NCBI GenBank assembly: GCA_030917225.1 | Contig: JAUPVD010000348.1 | Location: 1 to 7,254, forward strand | Reading direction: 5' to 3' | Source: Pseudomonadota bacterium | GTDB lineage: Bacteria > Pseudomonadota > Gammaproteobacteria > Burkholderiales > Rhodocyclaceae | DNA length: 7,254 nucleotides | Part shown: positions 1 through 6,362 of the stretch, piece after piece | Layout of the letters: each line of letters starts with the position of its first letter | Numbering within the stretch: the stretch's first letter is position 1 | Notes under the pieces: generated by a model | Databases searched by the model: none | What the model was told of the DNA's origin: nothing | What the model saw: the letters and a program-made list of their open reading frames with translations, nothing else | Made by a program: the position numbers and the translations under genes

Positions 1-1281
1 ATTGCGGCGCCTTTCCGTTTCTTCCTCACCGCACCACTGTTTTCGGGTCTGGCCGGCCTGCTGCTGCTGGTCGATGGCCCGGAACTCCTCACTTCTCGCT
101 GGACGCCTGGCGCGCTGGCGCTGACCCACCTGATCGCTGCCGGCTTCGTGCTGCAGGTGATGCTCGGCGCCATGATCCAGATCCTGCCGGTGGTGGCCGG
201 CGCCAACCTGCGCCATCCGCTGGCCGTGGCCGGTGCCGTGCATGCGCTCTTTGCGAGTGGCGTGCTGGTCCTCGTGGCGGGTTTCCTCGGGCTGTCGCCG
301 CATGCTTTCCCGCTGGCCATGCTGCTGCTTGCTGCCGGCCTTGGTTCGTTCCTGTTCATGACGGCGCTTTCGCTGCGTGCCGTGCCTTCGAGCAGCGCCA
401 GTATCGGTGGCTTCAAACTGGCACTGGGTGCGCTGGTCGTGGTGCTGGCGCTCGGCCTGTGCCTGGTCGGTGCGCTTGAGGGGCGTTGGTCGCTGCCGGT
501 CATCGCCGTCACGCAACTCCACGTTAACTGGGCTCTGGCGGCTTGGGGGCTGGGTCTTCTTTCTGCTGTGGCCTACGTCGTGGTGCCGATGTTCCAGCTG
601 ACGCCCGGGTACCCGACGTGGTTCAGCCGGCACTTTGGCCTTCTGTTGATTGGCGCCGTGACGGCCACCAGTCTGGTTGTCATCTGGCCAGTTCCGGCCC
701 TTGCCGATGCCCTGCAGGCGATGCTCGTCTGGCTGGGAGCGGGATTCTGTGCCATCACCCTCTGGCTGCAGTCGCGCAGCAAGCGGGCGCGGCCGGATGT
801 GACGCAGCGTCTCTGGCGGGGGGCGATGTTCGCCGGTCTTGCGGCGTGCGCACTGTGGTGCACGGTGTATCTGGTGCCGGCGCTGGCCGACTGGCCAGCC
901 TGGCCACTCCTCTTCGGTGTATTGGTGCTTGCTGGCGGTTTCATGTCGGTGATCATCGGCATGCTCTACAAAATCGTTCCTTTCCTCGTCTGGCTGCATC
1001 TGCAAAATCGGGGTCAAGGAAAAGTGGTTGCGCCGAACATGAAGGCGGTGCTTGCCGAAGCGCCGATGAAGCGCCACCTGCGCGCCCACCAGGCGAGCTG
1101 CCTGCTGCTGGTGGTGGCGACGGTCTGGCCACCGGTTCTGGCGCAACTGGCCGGACTGGCCATGCTGCTGGCGAGCGGACTGCTGGCGGCGAATCTTCTG
1201 TCTGCCGTGGGTGTCTACCGCCGCCATGCTGCACTGGTGGATGCGCGCCTTGCGGCACTGTCAACCGGGGGCGGGGCATGA
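1..1281 (+). CDS. NnrS-like polytopic membrane protein, 5' end outside the window
   Basis: The frame is open from base 1, and the 49 codons before the first ATG (base 148) read as good protein (APFRFF..., then LTH-LIAAGF), so the start lies upstream and 426 residues are visible. It is very hydrophobic, with roughly 11-12 likely membrane helices. Possible ligand positions are His43 (LTHL), His174 (QLHVNW) and His333 (FLVWLHL, after KIVPF). Three collinear blocks resemble the NnrS encoded next door: AP-x-R near the start with VD after it, H-x(n)-G-x7-G-x6-P around residues 43-63, and GF-x-S-V-I-I-GM near residues 313-321. I infer a divergent NnrS/heme-copper-type paralogue of unknown exact role. 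If the alignment is right, only a short N-terminal piece, perhaps 5-15 residues, is missing. It ends in an ATGA overlap with nnrS, which implies translational coupling. Family assignment is moderate; the coding call is strong. Confidence 0.85.
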   Translation: MAAPFRFFLTAPLFSGLAGLLLLVDGPELLTSRWTPGALALTHLIAAGFVLQVMLGAMIQILPVVAGANLRHPLAVAGAVHALFASGVLVLVAGFLGLSPHAFPLAMLLLAAGLGSFLFMTALSLRAVPSSSASIGGFKLALGALVVVLALGLCLVGALEGRWSLPVIAVTQLHVNWALAAWGLGLLSAVAYVVVPMFQLTPGYPTWFSRHFGLLLIGAVTATSLVVIWPVPALADALQAMLVWLGAGFCAITLWLQSRSKRARPDVTQRLWRGAMFAGLAACALWCTVYLVPALADWPAWPLLFGVLVLAGGFMSVIIGMLYKIVPFLVWLHLQNRGQGKVVAPNMKAVLAEAPMKRHLRAHQASCLLLVVATVWPPVLAQLAGLAMLLASGLLAANLLSAVGVYRRHAALVDARLAALSTGGGA

Positions 1282-2495
1282 AGCTGGCACCTGTATTCTT
1301 TTCAGCGCCGCATCGGGTGATGTTCTTTGCCGGTGCGTTGCAGACACTGCTGACCATGCTCTTCTGGGCAGTGGATCTTGGCGCCCGCTATGCCGGGCTC
1401 TACACGCCGCCGGTCTGGCCGGTGCCGGCACTCTGGCTGCACGCGGCATTGATGATCTACGGCCTGTTCTCCTTTTTCGTTTTCGGTTTCCTGATGACCG
1501 CCCTGCCGAAATGGGTGGGGCAGGGGCCGTTGGCGCAGGGGCAGTTCGTGCCGGCCTTCGTCCTGCTGGTTGTTGGCTGGCTGCTGTTCTACGCCGGTTT
1601 CCTGTTTGTCGCGGCGCTGATGCCCGTCGGCCTGATCATTGTTGCCCTCGGCTGGGCCTTCGGTACGTGGTCGCTGTTTTCCAGCGTGCGGGCCTCGATG
1701 AGCGATCACAAGGTTCATGCCTGGGTTGTCCTGTCGGCGCTGTCTGCCGGTATCGTCGGCGTCACGCTCTATGCGCTGGCGCTGGCACGTCGTGATGCGG
1801 TGCTGATCCAGGCGGCCAGCGAGATCGGCCTCTGGCTTTTCCTGGTACCGGTCTTCTTCACGGTCACTTATCGCATGCTGCCTTTCTTTTCCGGCAGCGT
1901 CGTGCGCGGCTATGTCGAGTATCGTTCCCTACGCCCGTTCTGGATCGTGCTGGCCAGTTGCCTCCTGCACGCCCTGGGCGTTGTCGCCGAGCTGCGTGCC
2001 TGGTTCTGGCCTGCCGACCTGGTCGGCGCGGGAACGGTCTTCTGGCTGGCCTGGCGCTGGCAGATCCACAAGGTCTTCGTTTCCCATCTGCTGGCCATGC
2101 ACCATGTGGCCGGGCTGTGGCTGGGAGTGGCGTTCCTGCTCTTTGCCTTGCAGGGGGCTACCGAGGTTTTCCTGCCGGGGCAGGGCGCCGGTGGGCGGGC
2201 GCCGCTGCATGCCCTGACTGTCGGCTATTTCGGTTCGATCCTGCTCGGCATGGCGACGCGCGTGACGCTGGGGCATTCCGGCCGACTGATTTCTTCCGAT
2301 GTCTGGGCCTGGCGGCTGTTCTGGATGTTCCAGGGGGTGATCTTGCTGCGCCTGGCGGGTGAATGGCTGGTCTGGGCCGGTGTGACCAACCTGATCTGGC
2401 TGAGTGCGCTGGGCTGGTTGCTGGTATTCGGCATGTGGAGCCGGGTACACCTGCTGATGTATGTCAAACCCCGCCCCGATGGACGACCGGGCTAA
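1278..2495 (+). CDS. nnrS: NnrS family heme/copper membrane protein
   Basis: 405 residues with about 12 predicted membrane helices. NnrS proteins are inner-membrane heme- and copper-containing proteins, usually under NO-responsive (NNR/FNR-type) control in denitrifiers, and help cells tolerate nitric oxide. Family signatures are visible: LHAALMIYGLFSFFVFGFLMTALPKW around residues 54-79 written in part here, YRMLPFFSG at 198-206, a histidine cluster at 270, 275 and 276, and the closing HALTVGYFG...GMATRVTLGHSGR region at 311-336. His55, His270, His275, His311 and His333 are candidate metal or heme ligands. The ATG at 1278 overlaps the upstream TGA as ATGA. It was chosen because homologous sequence begins there, while the same frame further upstream is only an out-of-frame shadow of the previous gene. 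There is no strong Shine-Dalgarno, so coupled translation is likely. Confidence 0.92.
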   Translation: MKLAPVFFSAPHRVMFFAGALQTLLTMLFWAVDLGARYAGLYTPPVWPVPALWLHAALMIYGLFSFFVFGFLMTALPKWVGQGPLAQGQFVPAFVLLVVGWLLFYAGFLFVAALMPVGLIIVALGWAFGTWSLFSSVRASMSDHKVHAWVVLSALSAGIVGVTLYALALARRDAVLIQAASEIGLWLFLVPVFFTVTYRMLPFFSGSVVRGYVEYRSLRPFWIVLASCLLHALGVVAELRAWFWPADLVGAGTVFWLAWRWQIHKVFVSHLLAMHHVAGLWLGVAFLLFALQGATEVFLPGQGAGGRAPLHALTVGYFGSILLGMATRVTLGHSGRLISSDVWAWRLFWMFQGVILLRLAGEWLVWAGVTNLIWLSALGWLLVFGMWSRVHLLMYVKPRPDGRPG

Positions 2496-2498
2496 ATC

Positions 2499-2894
2499 AT
2501 GAGCTACACGCTACTGAAGCATCTGCATGTCACCGCCGTCCTTGTTTCCGGGACGGGTTTCTTTCTGCGCGGTCTGCTCATGCTTGGCGATTCGCCATTA
2601 CTGGCGAGACGCTGGCTGAAGGTGCTGCCGCATGTGGTGGATACTGTCCTGCTCGGGAGCGCGATCGCCATGGCGATCCTCAGCGAGCAGTACCCGTTTG
2701 CGCAAAGCTGGCTGACGGCAAAATTCTTCGGTCTGCTGGCCTACATCCTGCTGGGTATGGTGGCGCTCAAGCGCGGCCGCACGAAAACCTTGCGTGCCGG
2801 CTTCTTCATTGCCGCAATGATGGCTTTTGCCTACATCGTGACGGTCGCCCTGACGCGCGATCCGCTCGGCTTTCTGGCCTGGCTGGTTCGGTAA
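2499..2894 (+). CDS. SirB family small membrane protein
   Basis: 131 residues, the usual size for the SirB family (Pfam SirB), with four predicted membrane helices. Conserved family features are the N-terminal KHLH (His8, His10) followed by VSGTGFFLRG, the LPHVVDTVLL block with His45 and Asp48, and WLTAKFFGLLAYILLG with Lys75 in the third helix. The name comes from a Salmonella invasion-gene regulator locus and says little about biochemistry; the molecular function is not established. The gene starts 3 bases after the nnrS stop, so it is almost certainly the last gene of the same transcript. The paired histidines would suit a heme or metal site, but that is inference. Confidence 0.88.
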   Translation: MSYTLLKHLHVTAVLVSGTGFFLRGLLMLGDSPLLARRWLKVLPHVVDTVLLGSAIAMAILSEQYPFAQSWLTAKFFGLLAYILLGMVALKRGRTKTLRAGFFIAAMMAFAYIVTVALTRDPLGFLAWLVR

Positions 2895-2910
2895 GCGCCT
2901 AGCCGAAACG

Positions 2911-2936
2911 CGCGCGCTGTAAGTTTCAGTTGCGCG
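2911..2936. terminator. hairpin between convergent sirB-like and fnr genes, possible bidirectional terminator
   Basis: The arms CGCGCGCTG (2911-2919) and CAGTTGCGCG (2927-2936) pair with one G-T pair and one bulged T around a 7-base loop. The hairpin lies between convergent 3' ends and includes the fnr stop codon. Neither strand has a proper T run after the stem, so intrinsic termination is uncertain. Confidence 0.35.
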
Positions 2937-3672
2937 GGTGGTGGCTCATCAGCTGCTTGAGACCGGTAATGTTGAGAATGCGGATGTGTTTCTGCTGCAC
3001 CGCAATCAGGCCTTCTTCCTGGAAGCGCGAGAAGGCGCGGCTGACGGTTTCCAGCTTGAGGCCGAGGTAGCTGCCGATTTCTTCCCGTGTCATGCGCAGG
3101 TAGAACTCGGCCGGCGAGTAGCCGCGAGCGGTAAAGCGCTGCGACAGGTTGAGCAGGAAAGCCGCCAGGCGTTCCTCGGCGCGCATCGTGCCAAGCAGCA
3201 TCATGACGCCGTGGTCACGAACGATTTCTCGGCTCATCACCTTGTGGAAGTGGTGCTGCAGGGTCTTGATCTCGCGTGACAGCCCTTCGAGGTTCGAGAA
3301 GGGGATCGTACAGACCTCACTGTCTTCCAGCGCCACGGCGTTACAGGAATGCTGCTCGGTGCTGATGCCGTCCAGGCCAAGCAATTCGCCGGTCATCTGG
3401 AAGCCGGTAACCTGTTCCCGCCCGTCTTCGAGCAGCACGTCGGTCTTGAAGAAGCCGCTGCGAATCGCGTAGATCGAGTTGAATTCTTCGCCAGCGCGGT
3501 AAAGATGCTCGCCGCGCTTGAGGCGTCTGCGTGCCGAGACCACTTCGTCGAGCTTTTCAACTTCCTCGTGCGACAGGCCCAGCGGGAGGCACAGTTCATG
3601 CAGGTTGCAATTCGAGCAGGCGGTTTTCACTACTGCCAGCGAAATGGGTTGTGCAGCTTTTCTGTTGGGCAT
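2926..3672 (-). CDS. fnr: FNR/ANR-type oxygen-sensing transcription regulator (CRP/FNR family)
   Basis: From the ATG at 3672-3670 the protein is 248 residues, close to E. coli FNR. FNR binds a [4Fe-4S] cluster, dimerises without oxygen and activates anaerobic genes. The four cluster cysteines are present: C19-x2-C22-x5-C28 and C121 (SEVCTIPF). Next come the cyclic-nucleotide-type beta barrel (about 25-130), the dimer helix with Asp153 (REIVRDHG, matching the E. coli Asp154 region), the AEERLAAFLLNLSQRF block, and a C-terminal helix-turn-helix whose recognition helix carries E208, S211 and R212, the residues that read TTGAT half-sites. An extra cysteine sits at 110. An in-frame GTG lies two codons upstream (3678), but GGAG at 3681-3678 is 5 bases from the ATG and overlaps the GTG, so the ATG is preferred. 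The gene diverges from hemN across a shared FNR box, so autoregulation is possible. Confidence 0.95.
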   Translation of the reverse strand: MPNRKAAQPISLAVVKTACSNCNLHELCLPLGLSHEEVEKLDEVVSARRRLKRGEHLYRAGEEFNSIYAIRSGFFKTDVLLEDGREQVTGFQMTGELLGLDGISTEQHSCNAVALEDSEVCTIPFSNLEGLSREIKTLQHHFHKVMSREIVRDHGVMMLLGTMRAEERLAAFLLNLSQRFTARGYSPAEFYLRMTREEIGSYLGLKLETVSRAFSRFQEEGLIAVQQKHIRILNITGLKQLMSHHPRN

Positions 3673-3677
3673 TGCCA

Positions 3678-3681
3678 CTCC
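3678..3681 (-). promoter_or_regulatory. Shine-Dalgarno of fnr, decides the start codon
   Basis: GGAG on the minus strand lies 5 bases before the ATG at 3672. It overlaps the alternative GTG at 3678, which therefore cannot be served by this site. Confidence 0.7.
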
Positions 3682-3686
3682 AGCAA

Positions 3687-3715
3687 TTTATAGGGGTCAA
3701 AAAGCGGGGTCTAAA
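3687..3715 (-). promoter_or_regulatory. possible sigma70-type promoter of fnr
   Basis: On the minus strand TATAAA (3692-3687) lies 17 bases after TTTAGA (3715-3710, 4 of 6 matches to TTGACA). The predicted start near 3680 would fall on the Shine-Dalgarno and give almost no leader, which is a reason for doubt. The FNR box centre would be near -48.5 from this start, not the ideal activating distance. Confidence 0.28.
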
Positions 3716-3723
3716 GCCCCTTT
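3702..3723. repeat. imperfect inverted repeat in the fnr-hemN intergenic region
   Basis: AAAGCGGGG (3701-3709 region) pairs with CCCCTTT (3717-3723) with one bulged C and a 7-base loop. GGGGTC also occurs as a direct repeat at 3693-3698 and 3706-3711. The inverted repeat abuts the FNR box. It could be a regulator site or a leader hairpin if fnr transcription starts upstream of it; it may be chance. Confidence 0.3.
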
Positions 3724-3735
3724 GATCCAAGTCAA
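3722..3735 (+). promoter_or_regulatory. FNR/ANR box upstream of hemN
   Basis: TTGAT-CCAA-GTCAA matches the FNR consensus TTGATnnnnATCAA at 9 of 10 defined bases. The centre, 3728.5, is 41.5 bases upstream of the transcription start near 3770 predicted from the -10 element. That spacing is the established geometry of class II FNR-activated promoters. It lies between fnr and hemN, and hemN is a known FNR/ANR target in other proteobacteria. Confidence 0.85.
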
Positions 3736-3757
3736 TGTGTACCGTTTCCGGTCACCT

Positions 3758-3763
3758 GATAAT
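3758..3763 (+). promoter_or_regulatory. -10 element of the hemN promoter
   Basis: GATAAT matches TATAAT at 5 of 6 bases. Transcription would start near 3770, leaving a leader of about 21 bases before the hemN ATG. No -35 hexamer is needed at an FNR-activated promoter of this type, and the FNR box occupies that place. Confidence 0.65.
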
Positions 3764-3781
3764 TTGCTGCACGCTTACGGC

Positions 3782-3795
3782 TTGATACCAATGAA
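3782..3795 (+). promoter_or_regulatory. second FNR-like box overlapping the hemN start codon
   Basis: TTGAT-ACCA-ATGAA matches the FNR consensus at 9 of 10 defined bases. Its last five bases include the hemN ATG, so part of the match is forced by the start codon. Its centre (3788.5) is 60 bases from the first box and about 18 bases downstream of the predicted transcription start. A bound regulator here would be expected to block rather than activate. Confidence 0.35.
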
Positions 3796-5185
3796 TTTCG
3801 CTTCACCTGACCTCGTCTTTGATCCGCAGATCATCCGCCGTTTCGACATCAACGGTCCACGATACACGTCTTATCCGACGGCAGACCGGTTCGTTGAAGC
3901 TTTCGATGCGGAAGCCTACAGGCTTTGGCTCGGCAAGCGAAACATTGGCGGCATCAGCCGACCGCTGTCATTATACTTTCACATCCCCTTCTGCAACACC
4001 ATCTGCTACTACTGTGCCTGCAACAAGATCATCACCAAGGATCACGGGCGTTCTGCCAAGTACCTGAAATATTTGGCAAAAGAACTGGCGCTGCAAAGCG
4101 AGTACCTGGATGGCGAACGGGATGTGCTGCAACTCCACTGGGGTGGCGGCACGCCGACTTTCCTGTCGCACGACGAAATGCGGCAGTTGATGGATGCCAC
4201 GAAGAAGCATTTTCGCCTGCTCGACGATGGCGAATTTTCGATCGAAGTCGATCCGCGCAAGGTTGATGCCACGACGGTCGCGCTGCTCGGCGAGCTTGGT
4301 TTCAACCGCATGAGCGTCGGTGTTCAGGATTTCGACGAGAAGGTGCAGAAGGCCGTCAATCGCATCCAGACCGAAGAGGAAACCGAGACCGTCATTCGTG
4401 CTGCGCGCGACAACGGTTTCAAGTCGGTATCGATCGATCTGATCTACGGCCTGCCGCACCAGTCGGTGATGGGCTTCAACCGCTCGCTCGAACGCGTGCT
4501 GGCGATGGACCCGGACCGTCTGTCGATCTACAACTACGCACACCTGCCGAGCCTGTTCAAGCCGCAGCGCCGCATCCTCAACGAGGATATGCCGACCGCC
4601 GACACGCGCCTGCAGATTCTCGCGCTGGCCATCCGCAAGCTGACCGAGGCCGGCTATGTCTATATCGGCATGGACCACTTCGCCAAGCCGGACGACGAAC
4701 TCGCGGTCGCCCAGCGCCAGGGGCGGCTGCATCGCAATTTCCAGGGCTACTCGACCTACGCCGACTGCGACCTGCTGGCCTTCGGCATCTCGGCCATCGG
4801 CAAGGTCGGGCCGACCTACGAACAGAACGTCAAGACCCTCGACGAGTACTACGACCGCCTCGACAACGGTGTTTTGCCGGTGTATCGCGGCATCGAGCTG
4901 AACGCCGACGACATCCTGCGCCGCGCCATCATCCAGGCGCTGATGTGTCACTTCGAACTGTCGATCGAGTCGATCGAAATTGCCCACCTGATCGATTTCC
5001 GCAAGTATTTTGCCGAGGAACTCGGTGATCTCAAGGAAATGCAGGCGGCCGGGCTGGTCAAGGTCGACGACAAGTGGATCACCGTGCTGCCCCCCGGCCG
5101 CATGCTGGTGCGCGCCATCTCGATGGTCTTCGACCGCTACCTGCGCGCTGACCGCCAGCGCACCCGCTACTCCAAGGTAATCTAG
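3791..5185 (+). CDS. hemN: oxygen-independent coproporphyrinogen III dehydrogenase
   Basis: 464 residues (E. coli HemN 457). This cytosolic radical-SAM enzyme decarboxylates and oxidises two propionate chains of coproporphyrinogen III to give protoporphyrinogen IX, allowing heme synthesis without oxygen. Visible features are NGPRYTSYPTA at 21-31, Y62 and H64 in LYFHIPFC, the radical-SAM/HemN cysteines C68-x3-C72-x2-C75-x-C77, the SAM-binding GGGTP at 118-122, the SVGVQDF and DLIYGLPHQ blocks, and a C-terminal HemN domain (about 365-440). The C-x3-C-x2-C-x-C pattern separates true HemN from the HemW-type chaperones. The ATG at 3791 fits the usual N-terminal length and follows the predicted transcription start; the frame stays open further upstream, across the promoter and antisense to fnr, which is not coding. 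The Shine-Dalgarno is weak. An FNR box and -10 sit upstream, pointing to low-oxygen induction. Confidence 0.96.
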   Translation: MNFASPDLVFDPQIIRRFDINGPRYTSYPTADRFVEAFDAEAYRLWLGKRNIGGISRPLSLYFHIPFCNTICYYCACNKIITKDHGRSAKYLKYLAKELALQSEYLDGERDVLQLHWGGGTPTFLSHDEMRQLMDATKKHFRLLDDGEFSIEVDPRKVDATTVALLGELGFNRMSVGVQDFDEKVQKAVNRIQTEEETETVIRAARDNGFKSVSIDLIYGLPHQSVMGFNRSLERVLAMDPDRLSIYNYAHLPSLFKPQRRILNEDMPTADTRLQILALAIRKLTEAGYVYIGMDHFAKPDDELAVAQRQGRLHRNFQGYSTYADCDLLAFGISAIGKVGPTYEQNVKTLDEYYDRLDNGVLPVYRGIELNADDILRRAIIQALMCHFELSIESIEIAHLIDFRKYFAEELGDLKEMQAAGLVKVDDKWITVLPPGRMLVRAISMVFDRYLRADRQRTRYSKVI

Positions 5186-5247
5186 TCGCAGCTTCGGTGT
5201 CGGGAGCAGGTAAACTGCAACTCTCGATCCCAAGCTCACGGCAGTAG

Positions 5248-5919
5248 ATGTCCGATTCCGGTTTTCTTGCGCTTTTCCTTGTTGGCCTACTCGGCGGCAC
5301 GCATTGTGTCGGCATGTGCGGCGGCATTGTCGGCGCGCTGTCCATGGGCGGCCCCGCCCGGCTGACGCTGCATCTGGCCTACAACTTCGGACGCATCCTT
5401 TCCTATGCCACGGCTGGCGCTCTTGTCGGTGCGCTCGGCGGGCTTTCGTTGGCACTCTCGGGCCAGTTGCCGCTTCGTCTTGCCCTGTACGTTCTCGCCA
5501 ACCTGATGCTGATAGCGCTCGGTTTCTACCTGATGGGCGTGACCCGGGCGCTGGCCTTCACCGAGCGGATCGGCCAGAATCTCTGGCGACGCATCCAGCC
5601 GCTGACGCGTCGCTTTGTGCCGGCGCGGACGCCGCTGCAGGCTTTTCCCCTCGGTCTGCTGTGGGGCTGGCTGCCCTGCGGCCTGGTCTATAGCGCGCTG
5701 GCCACGGCGCTGACATCGGGCTCTGCGGAAAAAGGAGCGCTGCTGATGCTGGCGTTTGGCCTCGGGACGCTGCCCAATTTGCTGCTGGCCGGGTATCTGC
5801 TGGCGCGCCTGAAGCATCTGGTGCAGCAACCGGTGGTACGGTTGGTGGCCGGGCTGCTGGTGGCCGGGTTTGGTGTCTGGGGATTGATCGGCGCCTGGCG
5901 CCTGCTGCAGGTAACGTGA
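5248..5919 (+). CDS. TauE/SafE family (DsbD_2-like) membrane protein, probable copper or cytochrome-oxidase maturation factor
   Basis: 223 residues with about six predicted membrane helices in two halves joined by a basic loop (residues 100-128). The first helix carries GGTHCVGMCGG (His19, Cys20, Met23, Cys24). The second half repeats the theme with GWLPCGLVYSAL (Cys144). The LHLAYNFGRILSY segment is also typical of the family often annotated 'sulfite exporter TauE/SafE' or 'cytochrome c biogenesis protein'. Homologues commonly sit beside cbb3 oxidase assembly genes (ccoGHIS), hemN and anr. The H-C-x2-M-C set would suit copper binding or thiol transfer across the membrane, so I infer a role in copper supply or thiol redox rather than sulfite export; this is unproven here. 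It lies 62 bases after hemN and 17 bases before the usp start. The ATG lacks a strong Shine-Dalgarno. Confidence 0.85.
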   Translation: MSDSGFLALFLVGLLGGTHCVGMCGGIVGALSMGGPARLTLHLAYNFGRILSYATAGALVGALGGLSLALSGQLPLRLALYVLANLMLIALGFYLMGVTRALAFTERIGQNLWRRIQPLTRRFVPARTPLQAFPLGLLWGWLPCGLVYSALATALTSGSAEKGALLMLAFGLGTLPNLLLAGYLLARLKHLVQQPVVRLVAGLLVAGFGVWGLIGAWRLLQVT

Positions 5920-5926
5920 ATGAACA

Positions 5927-5930
5927 GGAG
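5927..5930 (+). promoter_or_regulatory. Shine-Dalgarno of the universal stress protein gene, decides the start codon
   Basis: GGAG lies 6 bases before the ATG at 5937. An in-frame GTG at 5916 overlaps the upstream stop codon but has no such site at the right distance, and the protein family begins with the M-K-F/I-L-x-A-V-D pattern found from 5937. Confidence 0.75.
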
Positions 5931-5936
5931 TTGGCG

Positions 5937-6362
5937 ATGAAGTTTTTGATGGCAGTTGATGGGTCAGGATGCTCCGACCGTGCCGTAGCCCAGCTGATCG
6001 CACGTATCGGTGAGTGGCGGAACTTGCCGGAGGTGCATCTGCTCTACGTGCATCCACCGATCCCGATCGGCCGGGTGCAGTCGCACATCGGCCACGACAG
6101 TCTGGAGAGTTACCACCGGGAAGAAAGCCTGCCGCATCTGGCCTCGGCGGAAAGCGCATTGGCTGCGGCCGGCGTCGCCTTTACCCGCCACATCCATGTC
6201 GGCGAGCCGGCCGACGTCGTTGCCCGCGTTGCTGCCGAACTTGGCTGCGACCTGATCGTCATGGGCAATCAGGGACGCAGTGCCGTCGCCGATGCGGTGC
6301 TCGGTTCCGTCGCACACCGCGTGCTGCGGCTCGCCCATTGCCCCGTCCTGCTGGTGAAATGA
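5937..6362 (+). CDS. universal stress protein (UspA family, ATP-binding type)
   Basis: 141 residues, a single Usp domain. It begins MKFLMAVDGS with Asp8 of the nucleotide-binding fold, has the HLLYVHPP strand near 34-41, and ends with the ATP-binding motif G110-x2-G113-x9-G123-S124 followed by HCPVLLVK. Proteins with this motif bind ATP and act in the cytoplasm in stress, energy-limitation or anaerobic survival responses; the partner is unknown. It lies between the TauE/SafE-like gene and the copper ATPase gene and overlaps the latter by ATGA, so all three are probably made together. Usp genes are common members of FNR/ANR regulons, which fits this neighbourhood. The start is the ATG with the GGAG site rather than the upstream GTG. 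Confidence 0.93.
   Translation: MKFLMAVDGSGCSDRAVAQLIARIGEWRNLPEVHLLYVHPPIPIGRVQSHIGHDSLESYHREESLPHLASAESALAAAGVAFTRHIHVGEPADVVARVAAELGCDLIVMGNQGRSAVADAVLGSVAHRVLRLAHCPVLLVK

Noticed and set aside
543..1277. Upstream extension of the nnrS reading frame
   Set aside because: This part is out of frame with the preceding gene and has no membrane-protein character; NnrS homology starts at the ATG at 1278.
3518..3790. Upstream extension of the hemN reading frame across the intergenic region and over fnr
   Set aside because: It would run antisense through fnr and through the FNR box and promoter; HemN homology fits the start at 3791.
3791..5185. Slightly lower GC and different codon choice in the first part of hemN than in the rest
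   Set aside because: The change is mild and common near gene starts; there is no boundary, repeat or mobile gene to support transfer.
5186..5247. Possible terminator or promoter between hemN and the TauE/SafE-like gene (GCAGGTAAACTGC, TAAACT)
   Set aside because: The stem is only 4 bases with no T run, and no -35-like hexamer lies at a proper distance from TAAACT, so neither can be supported.
3971..5455. 494-codon open frame on the minus strand opposite hemN
   Set aside because: It is the mirror of a high-GC, strongly codon-biased hemN; the product is low-complexity (rich in V, R, D, Q) with no recognisable family, and it extends into the next gene.
5287..6159. 290-codon minus-strand frame opposite the TauE/SafE-like and usp genes
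   Set aside because: Rich in Q, R, P and H, as expected for the complement of a Leu/Ala-rich membrane protein; it crosses two well-supported genes.
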